This document shows, in pieces, positions 23,130 through 35,800 of a DNA stretch of 64,000 nt (the stretch's first letter is position 1; every line of letters starts with the position of its first letter). The notes beneath the pieces are model-generated. The model worked only from the letters and a program-made list of their open reading frames with translations, was not told the origin of the DNA and did no database searches. The position numbers and the translations under genes are program-made. This stretch comes from Crossaster papposus. Its lineage: Eukaryota > Echinodermata > Asteroidea > Velatida > Solasteridae. The DNA lies in assembly GCA_037893245.1 (NCBI GenBank), contig JBAIAA010000259.1:124001-188000 (forward strand), written 5' to 3'.

Positions 23130-23615
23130 GTCTTTTTTCATCGGTCTTTTTTCATCGATCGGTCGATGGCAACGACCGATCGGTCGATGTAAAAGACCGA
23201 TCGGTAGAAAGAAAGACCGATCGCTCGATGTAAAAGACCGATCGGTCGATGTAAAAGACCGATCGGTAGAAAGAAAGACCGATCGGTCGATCGATGTAAA
23301 AGACCGATCGGTAGAAAGACCGATCGGTCGATGTAAAAGACCGATCGGTCGATGTAAAAGACCGATCGGTCGATGTAAAAGACCGATCGGTCGATGTAAA
23401 AGACCGATCGGTCGATGTAAAAGACCGATCGGTAGAAAGACCGATCGGTCGATGTAAAAGACCGATCGGTCGATGTAAAAGACCGATCGGTCGATGTAAA
23501 AGACCGATCGGTAGAAAGACCGATCGGTCGATGTAAAAAACCGATCGATGTACAAGACCGATCGGTCGATGTAAAAGACCGATCGGTCGATGCAAAAGAC
23601 CGATCGATGCGTTGA
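23130..23615. repeat. 21-bp minisatellite with palindromic core
   Basis: Units of 21 bp start GACCGATCGGTCGATG and are followed by TAAAA; a shorter variant has TAGAAAG. The core ACCGATCGGT is a perfect palindrome. The opposite arm of the foldback element (about 21,690-21,735) holds only about two units, so the array expanded after the arms formed. Long open frames here in several phases are a by-product of a 21-bp period. Confidence 0.9.
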
Positions 23616-23645
23616 ACGGGGTTTATGCCTCTTTGGCGTTCCATA

Positions 23646-24203
23646 AGGCTAGGGCTGTATATCGTGCAGTGTGATGATGGAGTCCATAATAATTGTTTAC
23701 GTTTATTTTATGGCCTATTTAACAGAATTATAATTCAACTAAATTATAATAATACTGTTGTATTTTGTTGCTATCTCAGTGGTTGTGTGGAAGGGCTGTG
23801 GGGAGTCAAGAATATTTGCAAAGGTTTTTTTTTTTCAAATGAAATTGTTTGTCAGTTTCACTTCTAGATTCATGTCTTTTAAACATTTTTGCTTTTGTTT
23901 TGTGTACTGGTTGGACCTATTTGCAAGGTGTGTGTGGATTTATTAAAGTTGCCGCTTAACTGCAAAATTGCCTTTACACCACTGATTGGTTGATCTTTAT
24001 TGACAGGAATATATTATTATGAAAAAAAAAAAATTTCGTCATCAGGTTGCTACATGTTTGGGAAGGTTTAAACTTTATTAGGTATGTTAAAATTGGTTGG
24101 CATGGTTGGTTCATCATCTGTAACGTGATGTTAGGGGAGTTAGTTTGGTGTAGGTTTTTTTTTCCTTGCCTTCCACCACTGTGACCTAAGTTTGAATTTG
24201 CCC
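23646..24203. other. AT-rich spacer, nothing recognised
   Basis: The stretch has T- and A-rich tracts and no credible ORF or family feature. Confidence 0.4.
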
Positions 24204-25057
24204 GGGGTAATCAATCATCCTGAGCCACGCAGAGCCGTTAGGCCAAATAAAAAAAAAACATGTTTAGCGTCACCGCCCGCTTCCTTTTGGGGGGCCGCCT
24301 CCTTTTTTCTTTTCTTTTTCTTTTTGAAAAAAATGATAAATTTGTACATTTTGGTAAAAAAATTAAAAAGAATTAAATTTTTTTTTTAAAGAAATTGAAG
24401 ATCGTATTTTAGACTTTAGAATCATGTGTGTACATGTTCTGGAAATATTTTGTTTCTAATAGGAGGGCTAGGGTGCGACGTGTAGTCGTGTACGGTGCAT
24501 ACATGATCAACCCACATGAATTTTGATTTTTAATCGTGGGTGAACCATGTTTTAATTTTAAATTGCAAGATAGGGTGTGACATGTTCACTACATGACTCG
24601 AATTAAAATGTGTCAGGCGGCCAAACCCTTGCTCTGTCTCCGGCTACAGCTTATTGCTAAACTGTAAGAATGAAGCCCGAGATGAAGAAAAAGATGGGTT
24701 CGAAAAACATTTCTATTGGTCCATTCGCTTGGACATCTGAGGTGTTTTCACAAATGTTCATCCTCCCAAGTAAAAATTAAAAGTAATCGGAAAAATTGTA
24801 GAAATTAACGTACAGAACGTGAAATAAAGCACTGCTATTATATACAAGTAGTATACAGAATAAGAACATAAAAGACTGAAAAGCTAAGTAAATGCCAATA
24901 AAATTAAATAAAGTGGTAAAAATTGTCGTTTTACCAGGGGTAGACGTTCATATCATGTATTGGCCAACTTGTTTAATGATTGCTGCGAATGTCCGCAAGG
25001 TTTGAGGGTGACAATTCAAGAGCCTGTTAAACTCTGCGTGGCTCAGGATGGGGTAAT
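24204..25057. mobile_element. Inverted-repeat element, perhaps hAT-like
   Basis: An 18-bp inverted repeat, ATCCTGAGCCACGCAGAG, lies at 24,217-24,234 and, complemented, at 25,032-25,049. The 8-bp word GGGGTAAT flanks it at 24,204-24,211 and 25,050-25,057, which would suit a hAT duplication. However, five extra bases separate the left flank from the repeat, so the exact left end is unsure. The inside is non-coding. Confidence 0.6.
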
Positions 25058-25595
25058 ACGTAAATAGGATTTTCAGTCCCCAGGATATTTTTCTGAGGTT
25101 TTCCTCCTACATATAAAATGAACTTTGATTCACATTGTCTTCTCTTACTGATAGAACAGTGGATTCCACTGAATGGGCTGCCCACCAGAAATTATAAATA
25201 AATAACATAAATAAATGCTGGACCGTCATGATCTAGAGACATTTTTTTAAATTTAATGAGACATTTTTTGTATCTAAAAATAAATATGACATGTATTTAA
25301 GGTAAAACAAAATCAAATGTTGGGCATTTTTAATTGTTATAAAAACAGTGGTGATTTTGGTTGATTTAGTACATGTAACATGCACTTTGTTGTTGCACAT
25401 GTATGTAAATTAATCATATACATGTACCGAACATGTAGAATGTAAATCATGATTGGGATAGTACACTACAAATGTAGGCCTTTGTTTCTTTTTTGTTTGA
25501 GTGTAATTTAGGTGAGCAAATGTTTCCTATTGAAAAATGGATATTTAAAAAAAAATATCATTTTGTGTACAGAAAACTACCAAAGACAAGCCACC
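25058..25595. other. Upstream region of the Helentron ORF1
   Basis: AT-rich sequence with ACATGTA words and no ORF. It may contain the left end of the Helentron and its promoter, but I could not identify a terminus. Confidence 0.4.
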
Positions 25596-28500
25596 ATGAA
25601 GTTTCAGAGGGAGTCAGTGATGAGGAGTGTGCGAGGTATGGAGAAGGCGAGGAGTCCCCTGTCTGTCCGTGTTGTGTCTCATTTCATTTCCCAATCGTCC
25701 ATGCCATCATTTCATTTCTTTCCTTATGTGTCTTTCCTTCCTTCATCATCACTCACTTCATTATCCAATGTATGCGGGGCTCACCAGGCCGCTAATCCTG
25801 GCAGAATTGACGAAAACGGGGCTCACCAGGCCGTTAATCCTGGCAGAATGAATGAATACGGGGCTCACCAGGCCGTTAATCCTGGCAGAATTGACGAAAA
25901 CGGGGCTCACCAGGCCGTTAATTCTGGCAGAATAAATGAATACGGGGCTCACCAGGCCGTTAATCCTGGCAGAATTGACGAAAACGGGGCTCACCAGGCC
26001 GTTAATCCTGGCAGAATGAAAATATATAATGAAAACAATGATAACGTATATAGTCAATCTATAGTGAATGAATGCGGGGCTCACCAGGCCGCTAATCCTG
26101 GCAGAATTGACGAATACGGGGCTCACCAGGCCGTTAATCCTGGCAGAATGAATGAATATGATGAAAACTATGATAATGTATATAGTCAATCTATGGTGAA
26201 CGAATGCGGGGTTCATGAGGCCGCTAATCCTGGCAGAATAAATGAATATGATGAAAATAGTGATGATAAGACCATTAATTCTTGTAGTTTGAATGAAACA
26301 TGTGGAACAATGTGGACAAAGCAATGTGAAGCAAACCTGATAAAGCGATGCAAAACGCTGTTGGCAAAGCAGAAACCAACTGTGAATGTACAATGTAACG
26401 AGTCTGTGTTGTATAATTTGGACATTTCAACAGGTGTAGAAATGATTGAGATGGGTCTGCCAGAGATACATTCTACTGATGGCATGTTTAGCAAAGCATA
26501 TGTTACAGTCGAGAAGATGACGAAATGGTTATGGAAGGTAAGCCAGGTACACATGCAGAGATTGCAGAAGTTGACAAGGAGAGTAAGTAAGCATGGAAGA
26601 ATGATGAAGTGTTTACATGGAAAGAAGTACTGTGCTGGAGGTAAGATACTGGACTATGTTGTAGAGGAGTTTGAATGGAAAAGTAGACAGAAGTCTGGAA
26701 GAGTAAGAACAAATGTAAAGAAGAGGCAAGCTCCCAAGAAGTCTTACAATAGACAAAGAGGTGGCAAAAGAATAGAACAGCGTATGAGTAAAGATGAGAG
26801 AAATGTTCATGCATATGCCCAGAAAGTAATGTTTTCCCATACACGGAGTACGTTAAAGATGGTGTTGCATAAGCAGTATCAGAACTGTAACAAAAGAGGT
26901 CAGAAGAATCAAGGAAACAAATATGTCGACAGAAAGAGAAGCGGTGATGATAGGATGGAATTTGGGAAAAGTACAAATAAACAACAGTTGTACAAGAAAA
27001 GTCAAAAGAAGATGTTTGGGCATACTGAAACCACTGCAGTTAATAAGATGATGGATAATGTGAATAAATCATATAAGAGACGGAGAAGAGAGAGGAAGAA
27101 TGTCAGGCATGCGACATGTGTAAAGGAACCTGTTGAAGGGGGTCATGCATTAAAAATCAGTGATGAGAACGTGACGGATACACAAACGATGAAAACAAGA
27201 GATGACCATACAAACAGCAAGGACACATGTAAAATAACGAGGCCAACTGAAGTGTATGAAATCTGCGATAAACAGTGCTGGTTGTGTGATACGAATATTG
27301 AGTCAACCGAAAGTAAAGTTCAGTGTGATGGTTGTAACATATGGTACCATGTCAACTGTATGAATTTCAAGAAGATGGAATATTTTTTGGTTAACAAATC
27401 ATTTACTTGGTTATGTCTTAGATGTGGAATGACTACTTACTGTAAGTCTCTATTGAATGACCTTGGTATTCCTACAGATACAAACATCTATGAGGTGCCA
27501 ATACAAGAAAGATGCAGAGACAGCAAGCATTTACCAATGAAGAGGTGTGTAGATGAACCATGCAAAGACAAATTCGATCAAGCACAAGAAAAGCACATTG
27601 TAAGTGAAGTAAAGAACAATGAGAGTTGTTTTACATGTAAGACCGAAGATAGAACAGATAATCATTGGGTGAGAACTAACGGTATAACAGTATGGGTACA
27701 AAAGCAGTCCGGAGGTTATTCTTTAAGGAGCAAAAAGGGGAAAACTACCGAAGAAAGCAAAACAGATGACGATGATCCTACCATAGGAATTGGAAATGAA
27801 AATAGTAAAGAGAGTTCTAATCAAGCAATGAAAACTGAGCGTACATGTGATGTGGAGATGGATAAAGTATATGGACAGAGTAGTAGAAAAAGGAGTATAA
27901 AGAGAAAAGCATCCCAAGCTCCTGAAATGAAATTAAAAGGGAAAAACAAAATGATGACGGATGAAATTCAAGAAATAGCTGATAGATTGACGACTACAAA
28001 AACAAACTTTGAAGATAGTTGTACATCAGCGGGAATTATACAAGAAGAATTCCTTGTAGATGTGGTAGTACAAAATAAAGAAGATGCAAGGTGTGTGCTT
28101 TTGCCAGAAAAGATTGTACACGGTAGTTTTCATCAAGGCCATCGTAAATTTGGATGTCACAGTGGCAAACAATGTGTAGCAAATGGATTGAGTTGTGTGT
28201 TAATGAGTAGGTTGAAGAAACTAAGACATTGGACTTATTCTGACATGGATAGGGCATTGAATACTGGAAATGAGTTATATGGTCATTTATCTCGGAGCTC
28301 TACAGTTAATCATGACTACTTGTTGGTGACAGAACTGCCAAATGAGTTGGATCTGCTGAATCATCATTTCAGTATGAAATTTAATGATTCTGTTTGTGGT
28401 GCATTCGGAGAAGAATTCAATTTAACGGAATTTGACATGATACCAATGAATCATGCTTTGGAACAGACTCTGCAGCAGAATTATGCATGTTTCATAACTT

Positions 28501-29618
28501 TCCATGGAAATACATTTGTTGTAATGGCTCAAGATGGCATGTATTATATTTTTGATTCACACTCCAGGGATAAACGAGGTTATCAAGTTGCTGAAGGTCA
28601 GAGTTTACTGAAACGTGTAGCTACATGGCAAGATGTGCACAGGTACTGTACTGATTTGGCCAGATCTATGAATTTATCTAACAATGAGCAGTTTGAAATT
28701 ACAGGTGCATCTGTGTGGTTAGATGATGAGGTAAGACAGGATGCTAATGGTACTACACAAGAGACTGGACATTTGTTATTAGGGAGCAGTGATCGTAGTG
28801 AAGACATAGGTAGAGTCAGTACTAGTTCTGGAGTTGAGCTTGGATCTCATAGTGGCTTGTCAAGTACACATAGTGATATGACAAATAATATGAAGGAAGA
28901 GGACAAAGGCAGTTTGCATGGAACGAGTTGCAATAATGAATCAGATGGAGGCAGTGATGTGGAAATCGACAGAGTGACACAAATGCAGGGTTTTAAGTTT
29001 GTTCCGTTGACATGTGGTAGTAAGGATGCACTGTGTAAACAACATAGAATGGGCCATGTGCTACTGGATTGCAATGAAATTTCAGATAAATGTGAAGAAA
29101 TGGGACGACCTGATTCAGTGAAAAGAATTAAAGGAGATGGCAACTGCTTTTTCAGGGCAATGTCATATGCTGTATCAGGAACTGAAGATAACCATATGCA
29201 ATTAAGAATGGCTACTGTTAATCATCTGTTGAAAAATGGAAATAAATTTAATGGTTTTCTCCGACAAGGCTATGTAAATGTGGAAGAATATGTCATGAAG
29301 AAAAGAATGTTTGACTGTGGAACGTGGGCTACTGAGGTTGAAATCATGGTAATGGCAGACATGTTATGTACAGATATTTATACATTTGAAGATGGAAGCA
29401 AGTGGTATGTTTTTGGTGCAAGTACCTTTGATAAAGAGGCTGTAACATCAGATGAAGGAGTTTACTTGTATCATAGGCAAAGGATTCACTACGATGTTGT
29501 GTTGTCAGTTTTTGAAGTAACAAGACAAACTCATAATGGACAACATAATCCAAGCAATGGAGGAGATTTAAAATATGGAAAAGATGCTACTGACAGTAAA
29601 TCTGAAAAAAATAAATAA
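25596..29618 (+). CDS. Helentron ORF1: PHD finger, tegument-like protease and OTU protease
   Basis: The chosen ATG at 25,596 has a perfect GCCACCATG context; an upstream GTG frame at 25,512 is less likely. The protein has 1,340 residues. Residues about 60-215 are repeats of the 14-residue type [14 protein letters not shown]. Basic stretches follow (about 310-500). A PHD-type finger spans about 560-612 ([27 protein letters not shown]). Residues about 845-1,020 resemble the cysteine protease of herpesvirus large tegument proteins (family C76): GKQCVANGL holds the likely Cys (about 860) and FDSHSRD (about 986) the Asp and His. Residues about 1,175-1,308 form an OTU protease with GDGNCFFRA (Asp and Cys) and a late His in RIHYDVV. 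Both proteases are deubiquitinase folds, so this protein may edit ubiquitin on Rep or host factors (inference). It is uninterrupted and overlaps ORF2 by 44 bases in another frame. Confidence 0.85.
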   Translation: MKFQRESVMRSVRGMEKARSPLSVRVVSHFISQSSMPSFHFFPYVSFLPSSSLTSLSNVCGAHQAANPGRIDENGAHQAVNPGRMNEYGAHQAVNPGRIDENGAHQAVNSGRINEYGAHQAVNPGRIDENGAHQAVNPGRMKIYNENNDNVYSQSIVNECGAHQAANPGRIDEYGAHQAVNPGRMNEYDENYDNVYSQSMVNECGVHEAANPGRINEYDENSDDKTINSCSLNETCGTMWTKQCEANLIKRCKTLLAKQKPTVNVQCNESVLYNLDISTGVEMIEMGLPEIHSTDGMFSKAYVTVEKMTKWLWKVSQVHMQRLQKLTRRVSKHGRMMKCLHGKKYCAGGKILDYVVEEFEWKSRQKSGRVRTNVKKRQAPKKSYNRQRGGKRIEQRMSKDERNVHAYAQKVMFSHTRSTLKMVLHKQYQNCNKRGQKNQGNKYVDRKRSGDDRMEFGKSTNKQQLYKKSQKKMFGHTETTAVNKMMDNVNKSYKRRRRERKNVRHATCVKEPVEGGHALKISDENVTDTQTMKTRDDHTNSKDTCKITRPTEVYEICDKQCWLCDTNIESTESKVQCDGCNIWYHVNCMNFKKMEYFLVNKSFTWLCLRCGMTTYCKSLLNDLGIPTDTNIYEVPIQERCRDSKHLPMKRCVDEPCKDKFDQAQEKHIVSEVKNNESCFTCKTEDRTDNHWVRTNGITVWVQKQSGGYSLRSKKGKTTEESKTDDDDPTIGIGNENSKESSNQAMKTERTCDVEMDKVYGQSSRKRSIKRKASQAPEMKLKGKNKMMTDEIQEIADRLTTTKTNFEDSCTSAGIIQEEFLVDVVVQNKEDARCVLLPEKIVHGSFHQGHRKFGCHSGKQCVANGLSCVLMSRLKKLRHWTYSDMDRALNTGNELYGHLSRSSTVNHDYLLVTELPNELDLLNHHFSMKFNDSVCGAFGEEFNLTEFDMIPMNHALEQTLQQNYACFITFHGNTFVVMAQDGMYYIFDSHSRDKRGYQVAEGQSLLKRVATWQDVHRYCTDLARSMNLSNNEQFEITGASVWLDDEVRQDANGTTQETGHLLLGSSDRSEDIGRVSTSSGVELGSHSGLSSTHSDMTNNMKEEDKGSLHGTSCNNESDGGSDVEIDRVTQMQGFKFVPLTCGSKDALCKQHRMGHVLLDCNEISDKCEEMGRPDSVKRIKGDGNCFFRAMSYAVSGTEDNHMQLRMATVNHLLKNGNKFNGFLRQGYVNVEEYVMKKRMFDCGTWATEVEIMVMADMLCTDIYTFEDGSKWYVFGASTFDKEAVTSDEGVYLYHRQRIHYDVVLSVFEVTRQTHNGQHNPSNGGDLKYGKDATDSKSEKNK
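25775..26245 (+). repeat. In-frame 42-bp repeats in ORF1
   Basis: Units of 42 bp begin GGGGCTCACCAGGCCGTTAA. They encode alternating IDEN/MNEY endings and are interrupted by two longer spacers ([12 protein letters not shown] and similar). The period is a multiple of three, so the frame is kept. The copies are very similar and probably vary in number between alleles. Confidence 0.9.
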
Positions 29619-32600
29619 TGGTAAACGGCGTAAACGGGCAAATAAAAAACTACAACAAAAAATCAAAAGGGAGAAAAGTAAGGAATTGTATGAACAGAAA
29701 GTGAATAAACCAAACAAAAATGACCCAAAGCAACAAAAAATCAAAAGGGAGAAAAGTAAGGAATTGTATGAACAGAAAGTGAATAAACCAAACAAAAATG
29801 ACCCAAAGCAACAAAAAATTAATGTTTCAAAATATAAAAAAGAAAAGTATAGTAATGATTCTGAATACAAAGAAAAGGCAAAAAAATGTGCAAAAAAGAT
29901 GTATCGTGATAATCTGGAATATAAAGAGAAGCTAATCATTAAGGAGAAAACAAAGTATTGTGATAATCGTGAATACAGAGAGAAGAAAATTGCTCAGGGA
30001 AAAACAAAGTATTGCGATAATACTGAATACAGAGAGAAGCTAATCACCAAGGGGAAAACAAAGTATTGTAATAATGCTGAATACAGAGAGAAGCTAATCA
30101 CCAAGGGGAAAACAAAGTATTGTGATAATCGTGAATACAGAGAGAAGAAAATTGCTCAGGGGAAAACAAAGTATTGCGATAATGCTGAATACAGAGAGAA
30201 GCTAATCACTAAGGGAAAAACAAAGTATTGTGATAATGCTGAATACAGAGGGAAGCTAATCACCAAGGAGAAAACAAAGTATTGTGATAATCGTGAATAC
30301 AGAGAGAAGAAAATTGCTAAGGGGAAAGCAAAGTATTGCGATAATGCTGAATACAGAGAGAAGCTAATCACTAAGGGAAAAACAAAGTATTGTGATAATC
30401 GTGAATACAGAGAGAAGAAAATTGCTCAGGGGAAAACAAAGTATTGCAATAATGCTGAATACAGAGAGAAGCTAATCACTAAGGGAAAAACAAAGTATTG
30501 TGATAATGCTGAATACAGAGGGAAGCTAATCACCAAGGAGAAAACAAAGTATTGTGATAAGCGTGAATACAGAGAGAAAAAAATTGCTCAGGGGAAAACA
30601 AAGTATTGCAATAATGCTGAATACAGAGAGAAGCTAATCACTAAGGGGAAAACAAAGTATTGTGATAATGCTGAATACAGAGAGAAACTAATCACTAAGG
30701 GGAAAACAAAGTACCACGTTGATGCCGCTTACAGACAGAAAAAAATTAACAGAGCTAAATGTAAATACCATGGCAACGGTTCGTACAGAAGTAAGCTCAT
30801 TGCAAAAATAAAAAATAAATACAAATGTATTACTTCTTACAGGACAAAATTAATACAATATGGGAAAAACAAGTACAAAACAAATAAGAATTATCGTAAA
30901 AACATGGCAGAGAGGAAATACAGACGTAGTGTGATTGATAAAGCGAAAAGGCTTAACATTGCTTTTGTTATCAAGACATTTAAAGAAAGCATATCTAACG
31001 GACCTGAGTATGTGTGTGCTTGCTGCTATAAACTGTTGTTTAAAAAGCAAGTTGTAAAATGTAATATGGATAAATACAAAGACCAGATTGTTTTCAGTAA
31101 CAAATACCTACATACTTGCAATGACCATTGTGAATCAAGGTGTATGATTGCAGAATCAAGCAGATCACGTTTATGGATATGTTATACGTGTCATAGGAAA
31201 TTACTTGTTAAAAAAGTCCCTGCTGAAGCAAGTGTGAATAATTTAAATCTGATAGATATTCCTGAAGAATTGGCTTGTTTGAATACACTAGAAGAGCATC
31301 TAATAGCCATAAACGTCCCGTTTGTTAAAATGGTTGCATTACCTAAGGGTGGACAACATGGTGTTAAAGGCCCAATTGTTTGTGTGCCCTCAAATATAAC
31401 AGACACAGTAAAAGCACTACCAAGGCCTGCAACTAATGATCAGATGATCCGTGTAAAGTTGAAGAGAAAACTGAGTTATAAAGGATATTATCAATATCAG
31501 TTTGTGAATAAACAAAATGTTGAGAATGCTTTACGTTATCTTCAGCAAAACAATAAGTGGTTCAGTCATATTGAAGTAAACCCTGATTGGGATACTCCAT
31601 TGTGTGAGGAAGAAAATGATGAAATGTGCAAGTCTGAAAAAGATGCAAAAGGAGTCGATGATGAAAGTGTTACTGATGAGGAAACTGATGAGGAAACCGA
31701 TGATGATCGTTTACGAGGCATGGCGTTAGACAGTTGTTTGCAGCAAACTATACTGGATCAATATTTCGACGATGTTACGAGTGTGGCTCCATGTGAAGGC
31801 AATAGTCCAATTCGAATATTAATGGAAAAGGGTAATGAGGCAAAATGCTTCCCAGCATTATTTCCAGTAGGTCAACCAATATTTGATGATGAACATGAAG
31901 TGAGGGTAACATTGGGTAGATATTTGCATAATCGGTTAATGAATGTTGATAACAGATTTGCAAAGAGTACACAATACATCTTTTATGCTCAGTATTTGGC
32001 AGAGATTCAGAAAGTTATGTCTAGTGTATCTATTGCATTGCGAAAAGGATGTGATAAAAAGTATAACGGTGACAAAGTAAATGCATCGATGATTAATGAC
32101 AGGGACCAGTTAAAAGATATTTTGAAATCGGACAGTGGATATAAATTTCTCAAACCTATCCGTGGTACACCCCCATATTGGCAAGCAGCACAGAAGGATG
32201 TTTTAGCTATGATCAGGCAGCTTGGAATACCTACATGGTTTTGTTCATTTTCTGCAGCAGATATGCGATGGCCTGAAGTAATTAATACAATTTTGAGACA
32301 GCAAGGTGATTCTAGAAATGTGAAAGATTTGGACTGGAATGAGAAATGTACAATATTGAGAAGTAATCCTGTTACTGCTGCAAGAATGTTTGATCAGCGA
32401 TTCCATACATTTCTCAGAGATGTTATACTGTCCAGAGCAGAACCCATCGGAAAAGTCAAAGACTATTTTTACAGAGTAGAATTTCAGCAAAGAGGGTCAC
32501 CACACACACATTGTCTTTTCTGGATTGAAAATGCACCAAAGTTAGAACATGACAGTAAAAAAAAGGTTGTAAAGTTTATTGACAAATATATAAGTTGTAG

Positions 32601-32817
32601 TTTGCCATCAGAAAAACAAGACAAAGAGTTAAATGAAATCATCAGTCATGTGCAGGTACATAGTAAAAAACATTCAAAATCGTGCAAGAAGAAGGGTACC
32701 GAGTGCAGGTTTAATTTCCCAAGACCTCCATCTGAACGAACGTTCATTACAGAGCCTATGCCAACAGATGATGAGAATGAAACTACACGTAGTGATGAGA
32801 ATAAAAACTACACGTAG
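29575..32817 (+). pseudogene. Helentron ORF2, N-terminal part: zinc fingers and HUH Rep
   Basis: The ORF starts at an ATG at 29,575, inside the end of ORF1. Residues about 90-380 are near-perfect 20-residue repeats ([18 protein letters not shown] type). After about residue 480 come Cys/His clusters ([26 protein letters not shown]) like the fingers that precede Helitron Rep domains. The Helitron-like N-terminal domain follows ([30 protein letters not shown]), and the HUH metal-binding motif is [10 protein letters not shown] near nt 32,500. The Rep nicks single-stranded DNA and starts rolling-circle transposition (family knowledge). This frame ends at 32,817 because of a one-base gain in a duplicated segment near 32,785-32,815; the rest of the gene continues in another frame. 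The copy is therefore broken, unless frameshifting rescues it. Confidence 0.8.
29850..30715 (+). repeat. 60-bp tandem repeats coding Lys/Tyr-rich units
   Basis: About 14 copies of a 60-bp unit, around GAATACAGAGAGAAGCTAAT and AAAACAAAGTATTG. Two or three subtypes alternate (LITKG and KIAQG endings), suggesting amplification of a two- or three-unit block. Diverged copies continue to about 30,900. The period is a multiple of three, so the frame holds. Confidence 0.9.
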
Positions 32818-35800
32818 TGATGAGAATGAAACTAATGATGGTAAAAGCAGTGAAAGCAACAAGGCCAAGGAATTACTACAATCAATATGGACTGCAATAC
32901 AGAAACCTGAGAATGAACACATGACAACCAATGAATTATTTGCAAGTGTAAATCTTACACAAAGTGATTTTGAAAACGCTAACGATGTATTAAGTTGCAA
33001 AACAAGTTTAGTTCATAAGAGACAACCACAAGATGTGTGGGTTAATTTATACAATCCACATTTGATAAGATGTTGGAATGCAAACATGGATATTCAGTAC
33101 ATCTGTGATGCTTATGCTTGTGTTGCCTATGTGGTATCTTACATGTCAAAAGCGGAACGTGAAATGAGTATACTGTTGTCACAGGCTCAGGCTGAAGCAC
33201 AGAAAGGAAACTTGGATGCTAGACAGAGTATGAAGGAAATTGGTTGTGTGTATTTGCATAATCGCGAGGTCTCGGCACAAGAAGCAGTATATCGTGTTTG
33301 TAATCTGAGATTGAAAGAAGGATCACGGAAAGTGGAATTTATACCTGTTGGTGAAAATCCAATTAGAATGAGCAAGCCACTCAGTATTATTCAAAGAACA
33401 TGTGATGAAGATGATAGTATTTGGATGACTAGCAGAATTGATAGATACATAGCAAGACCAAAAATTGATATCTTTGAAACAATGTGCTTGGCAACTTTTT
33501 GCTCTGATTATAGAGTCATATATACTAATATAGTTAAAACAAGTCGTTCTCCAATATATAAATTAAAGAATGGTTTAGGACACATACAGAAACGTAGTCG
33601 AACTGATCCAGCAGTTATACGATTTCCTAGATTTTCAGCTGAAAAATATCCTGAGAAGTACTATCAGAGTATCCTGCAATTGTATCTTCCATATCGTGTT
33701 GATGTTCATTTGAAACCGCAGCAGTTTGAATCTTATGAAGAATTTTATAGCAATGGCATTATTAAGATCTGTGGTGTATTAAAACTTGTCAAAAATGTTG
33801 TTAGAAATAACCGATCATTGTATGAAGCTAGTGCTGAGGCTGTAGATGAAGCTGAGGAAATGTTGGAGAAGTATGGTACACAAGAAGATGCTTGGGCATT
33901 GATAGCTCCAGAAGCTGAAATGGAAAGACTTGAATGCGCAGGGGAAAAAAAAGAACAAGTGGAAGATGGTGACAGTGATTCTGATATTCCTGATTTAAAA
34001 TCTATAAAAGATGATAGTGTAAAATGTACTATTGATCCACACAGACTAAATGTATCCAAACAAGAAGCAATGAATTTGATGAGGTGTCTCAATGTTAAAC
34101 AAAAAGAAGTATTTTACAAAGTAAGGCAATGGTGTTTAGACAAAGTCAATGGTGAAAACCCTGAACCGTTTCGTGTATTTGTTACTGGTGGAGCTGGTAC
34201 AGGGAAAAGTCATTTAATAAAGTGTATCTACTATGAAGCAACAAGACTTTTTGGAAGAATGATGGAGAATCCTGATGATGTATCAGTCTTACTTACAGCC
34301 CCTACAGGTGTTGCTGCATATAATATCCATGGTTCGACAATTCACAGTGCTTTGTCAATTACTACAAATGCAAGATTGCCATATCAACCACTTGGTGAGG
34401 AGAAGATTAGTACACTGCGGCATAAATTAAGGCAACTACAGATTTTAATTGTTGATGAGATTTCAATGGTGAGTCATAAACTCTTGTGCTACATCCATGG
34501 TCGTCTGCGACAGGTAAAACAATCACAAAATCATAACCACTTTGGAAATGTCAGCGTATTAGCGGTTGGTGATTTTTATCAGTTACCTCCAGTAAAAGGA
34601 AAATCTTTGTACCAGACTGGTGTTACAACTGATTTGTGGAATGATAACTTTTGCAAAGTAGAACTGACTGACATAATGAGACAAAAGGATGATGCAAAGT
34701 TTGCTGAGGTGTTGAACAGATTACGGATTAGAAAGAAAAAGCAAAGTTTACAAAGTGATGATAAGAAACTGCTACAATCACGTGAGACTGGAGAAGATTG
34801 GATTGATGCTGTGCATATTTACCCATGCAATAAGGAGGTGAATGAGTACAACACACAGACTCTTTTTGCTAAATGTTCAGATTCCATAAAAACGTGTGTC
34901 CTTGCTAAAGATTTTCAGAAAGATGCCAAAAGTGGGAAAATGATACCCTTAAAAAAAAAAGTAAAGAAATCTTCGAACACAAATTTACCTGATTTTCTAT
35001 GGCTTGGTATTGGTGCTAGAGTCATGCTTACAAGGAATCTTGACGTTTCTGATGGACTTGTTAATGGCGTCTTCGGTACCGTAATTGACATTGTCATGTT
35101 ATCTAATGATGCTCAATCACCTAAGTCCATTAAAGTTAAATTTGATAATGAGAATATTGGTTTAAAACTAAAACAACAGTCCTCTGGTAATGATGTTGAC
35201 ACTGTCAGTATTGAAATGGTGGAAGACAGTTTTAATAAACAGTGTGTGAGACACCAGTTCCCTCTTAAGTTAGCTTGGGCATGTACAGCTCACAAGGTGC
35301 AAGGCATGAGTTTGGACAAGGCAGTGGTGTGTCTGACCCGTACATTTTCAGCAGGACAAGCATATGTTAGTTTGAGTAGAGTTGTATCACTGAATGGTCT
35401 TGTGATAGAAGGGTTTGATGAGAAATATATTTATTGTAACGAGGCAGTAGCTGAGGCAATGAGTAAAATGGCATTGTATATTGATAACAATGAAATCAAG
35501 GACGATCATTGTTATAACACAAGCATTGCTATGCATAATATTCAAGGACTTCAGGCACACGCAATTGATTTGAAAGCTAATGATGAAATGATGTCATGTG
35601 ATTTCATTTGCCTGACAGAAACATGGACTGACAAAGACTTTGATTGTGATATGGATATGAGTGATTACACATGGTATCATCAACCAAGAAGTATGTGTTA
35701 TGATAACTCCAGTCATGTGTCATGCATGTTAAAAGAACAGAGTCGTGGAGGTGTAGCTGTGTGTGGCAAAAAGGACAGAGTGTTTAGTAGGATACATTTG

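Larger units (their letters stand above)
21653..23645. mobile_element. Foldback element, about 2 kb
   Basis: The outer ends are inverted repeats starting TATGGAACGCCAAAGAGGC (left at 21,653, right ending at 23,645). Most of the element is a giant inverted repeat: left arm to about 22,375, right arm from about 22,612, with a loop that contains a G run (22,486-22,510). A 6-7 bp direct repeat, (A)AGGCTA, flanks it at 21,646-21,652 and 23,645-23,651. The left arm carries an extra 234-bp TTAA element; the right arm carries a large expansion of a 21-bp repeat. No transposase ORF is present, so it would be non-autonomous. Confidence 0.8.

Noticed and set aside
23130-23615. Array of 21-bp repeats that might resemble a CRISPR
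   Set aside because: The units are contiguous without unique spacers and lie in one arm of a foldback element in animal-type DNA.
23124-23644. Long ORFs in several frames coding TDRSF/IDRSV-type repeats
   Set aside because: A 21-bp period keeps every frame open; these are repeat translation.
25761-29143. Minus-strand ORFs opposite Helentron ORF1
   Set aside because: They are shadows of a coding strand with recognised domains; the longest mirrors the 42-bp repeats.
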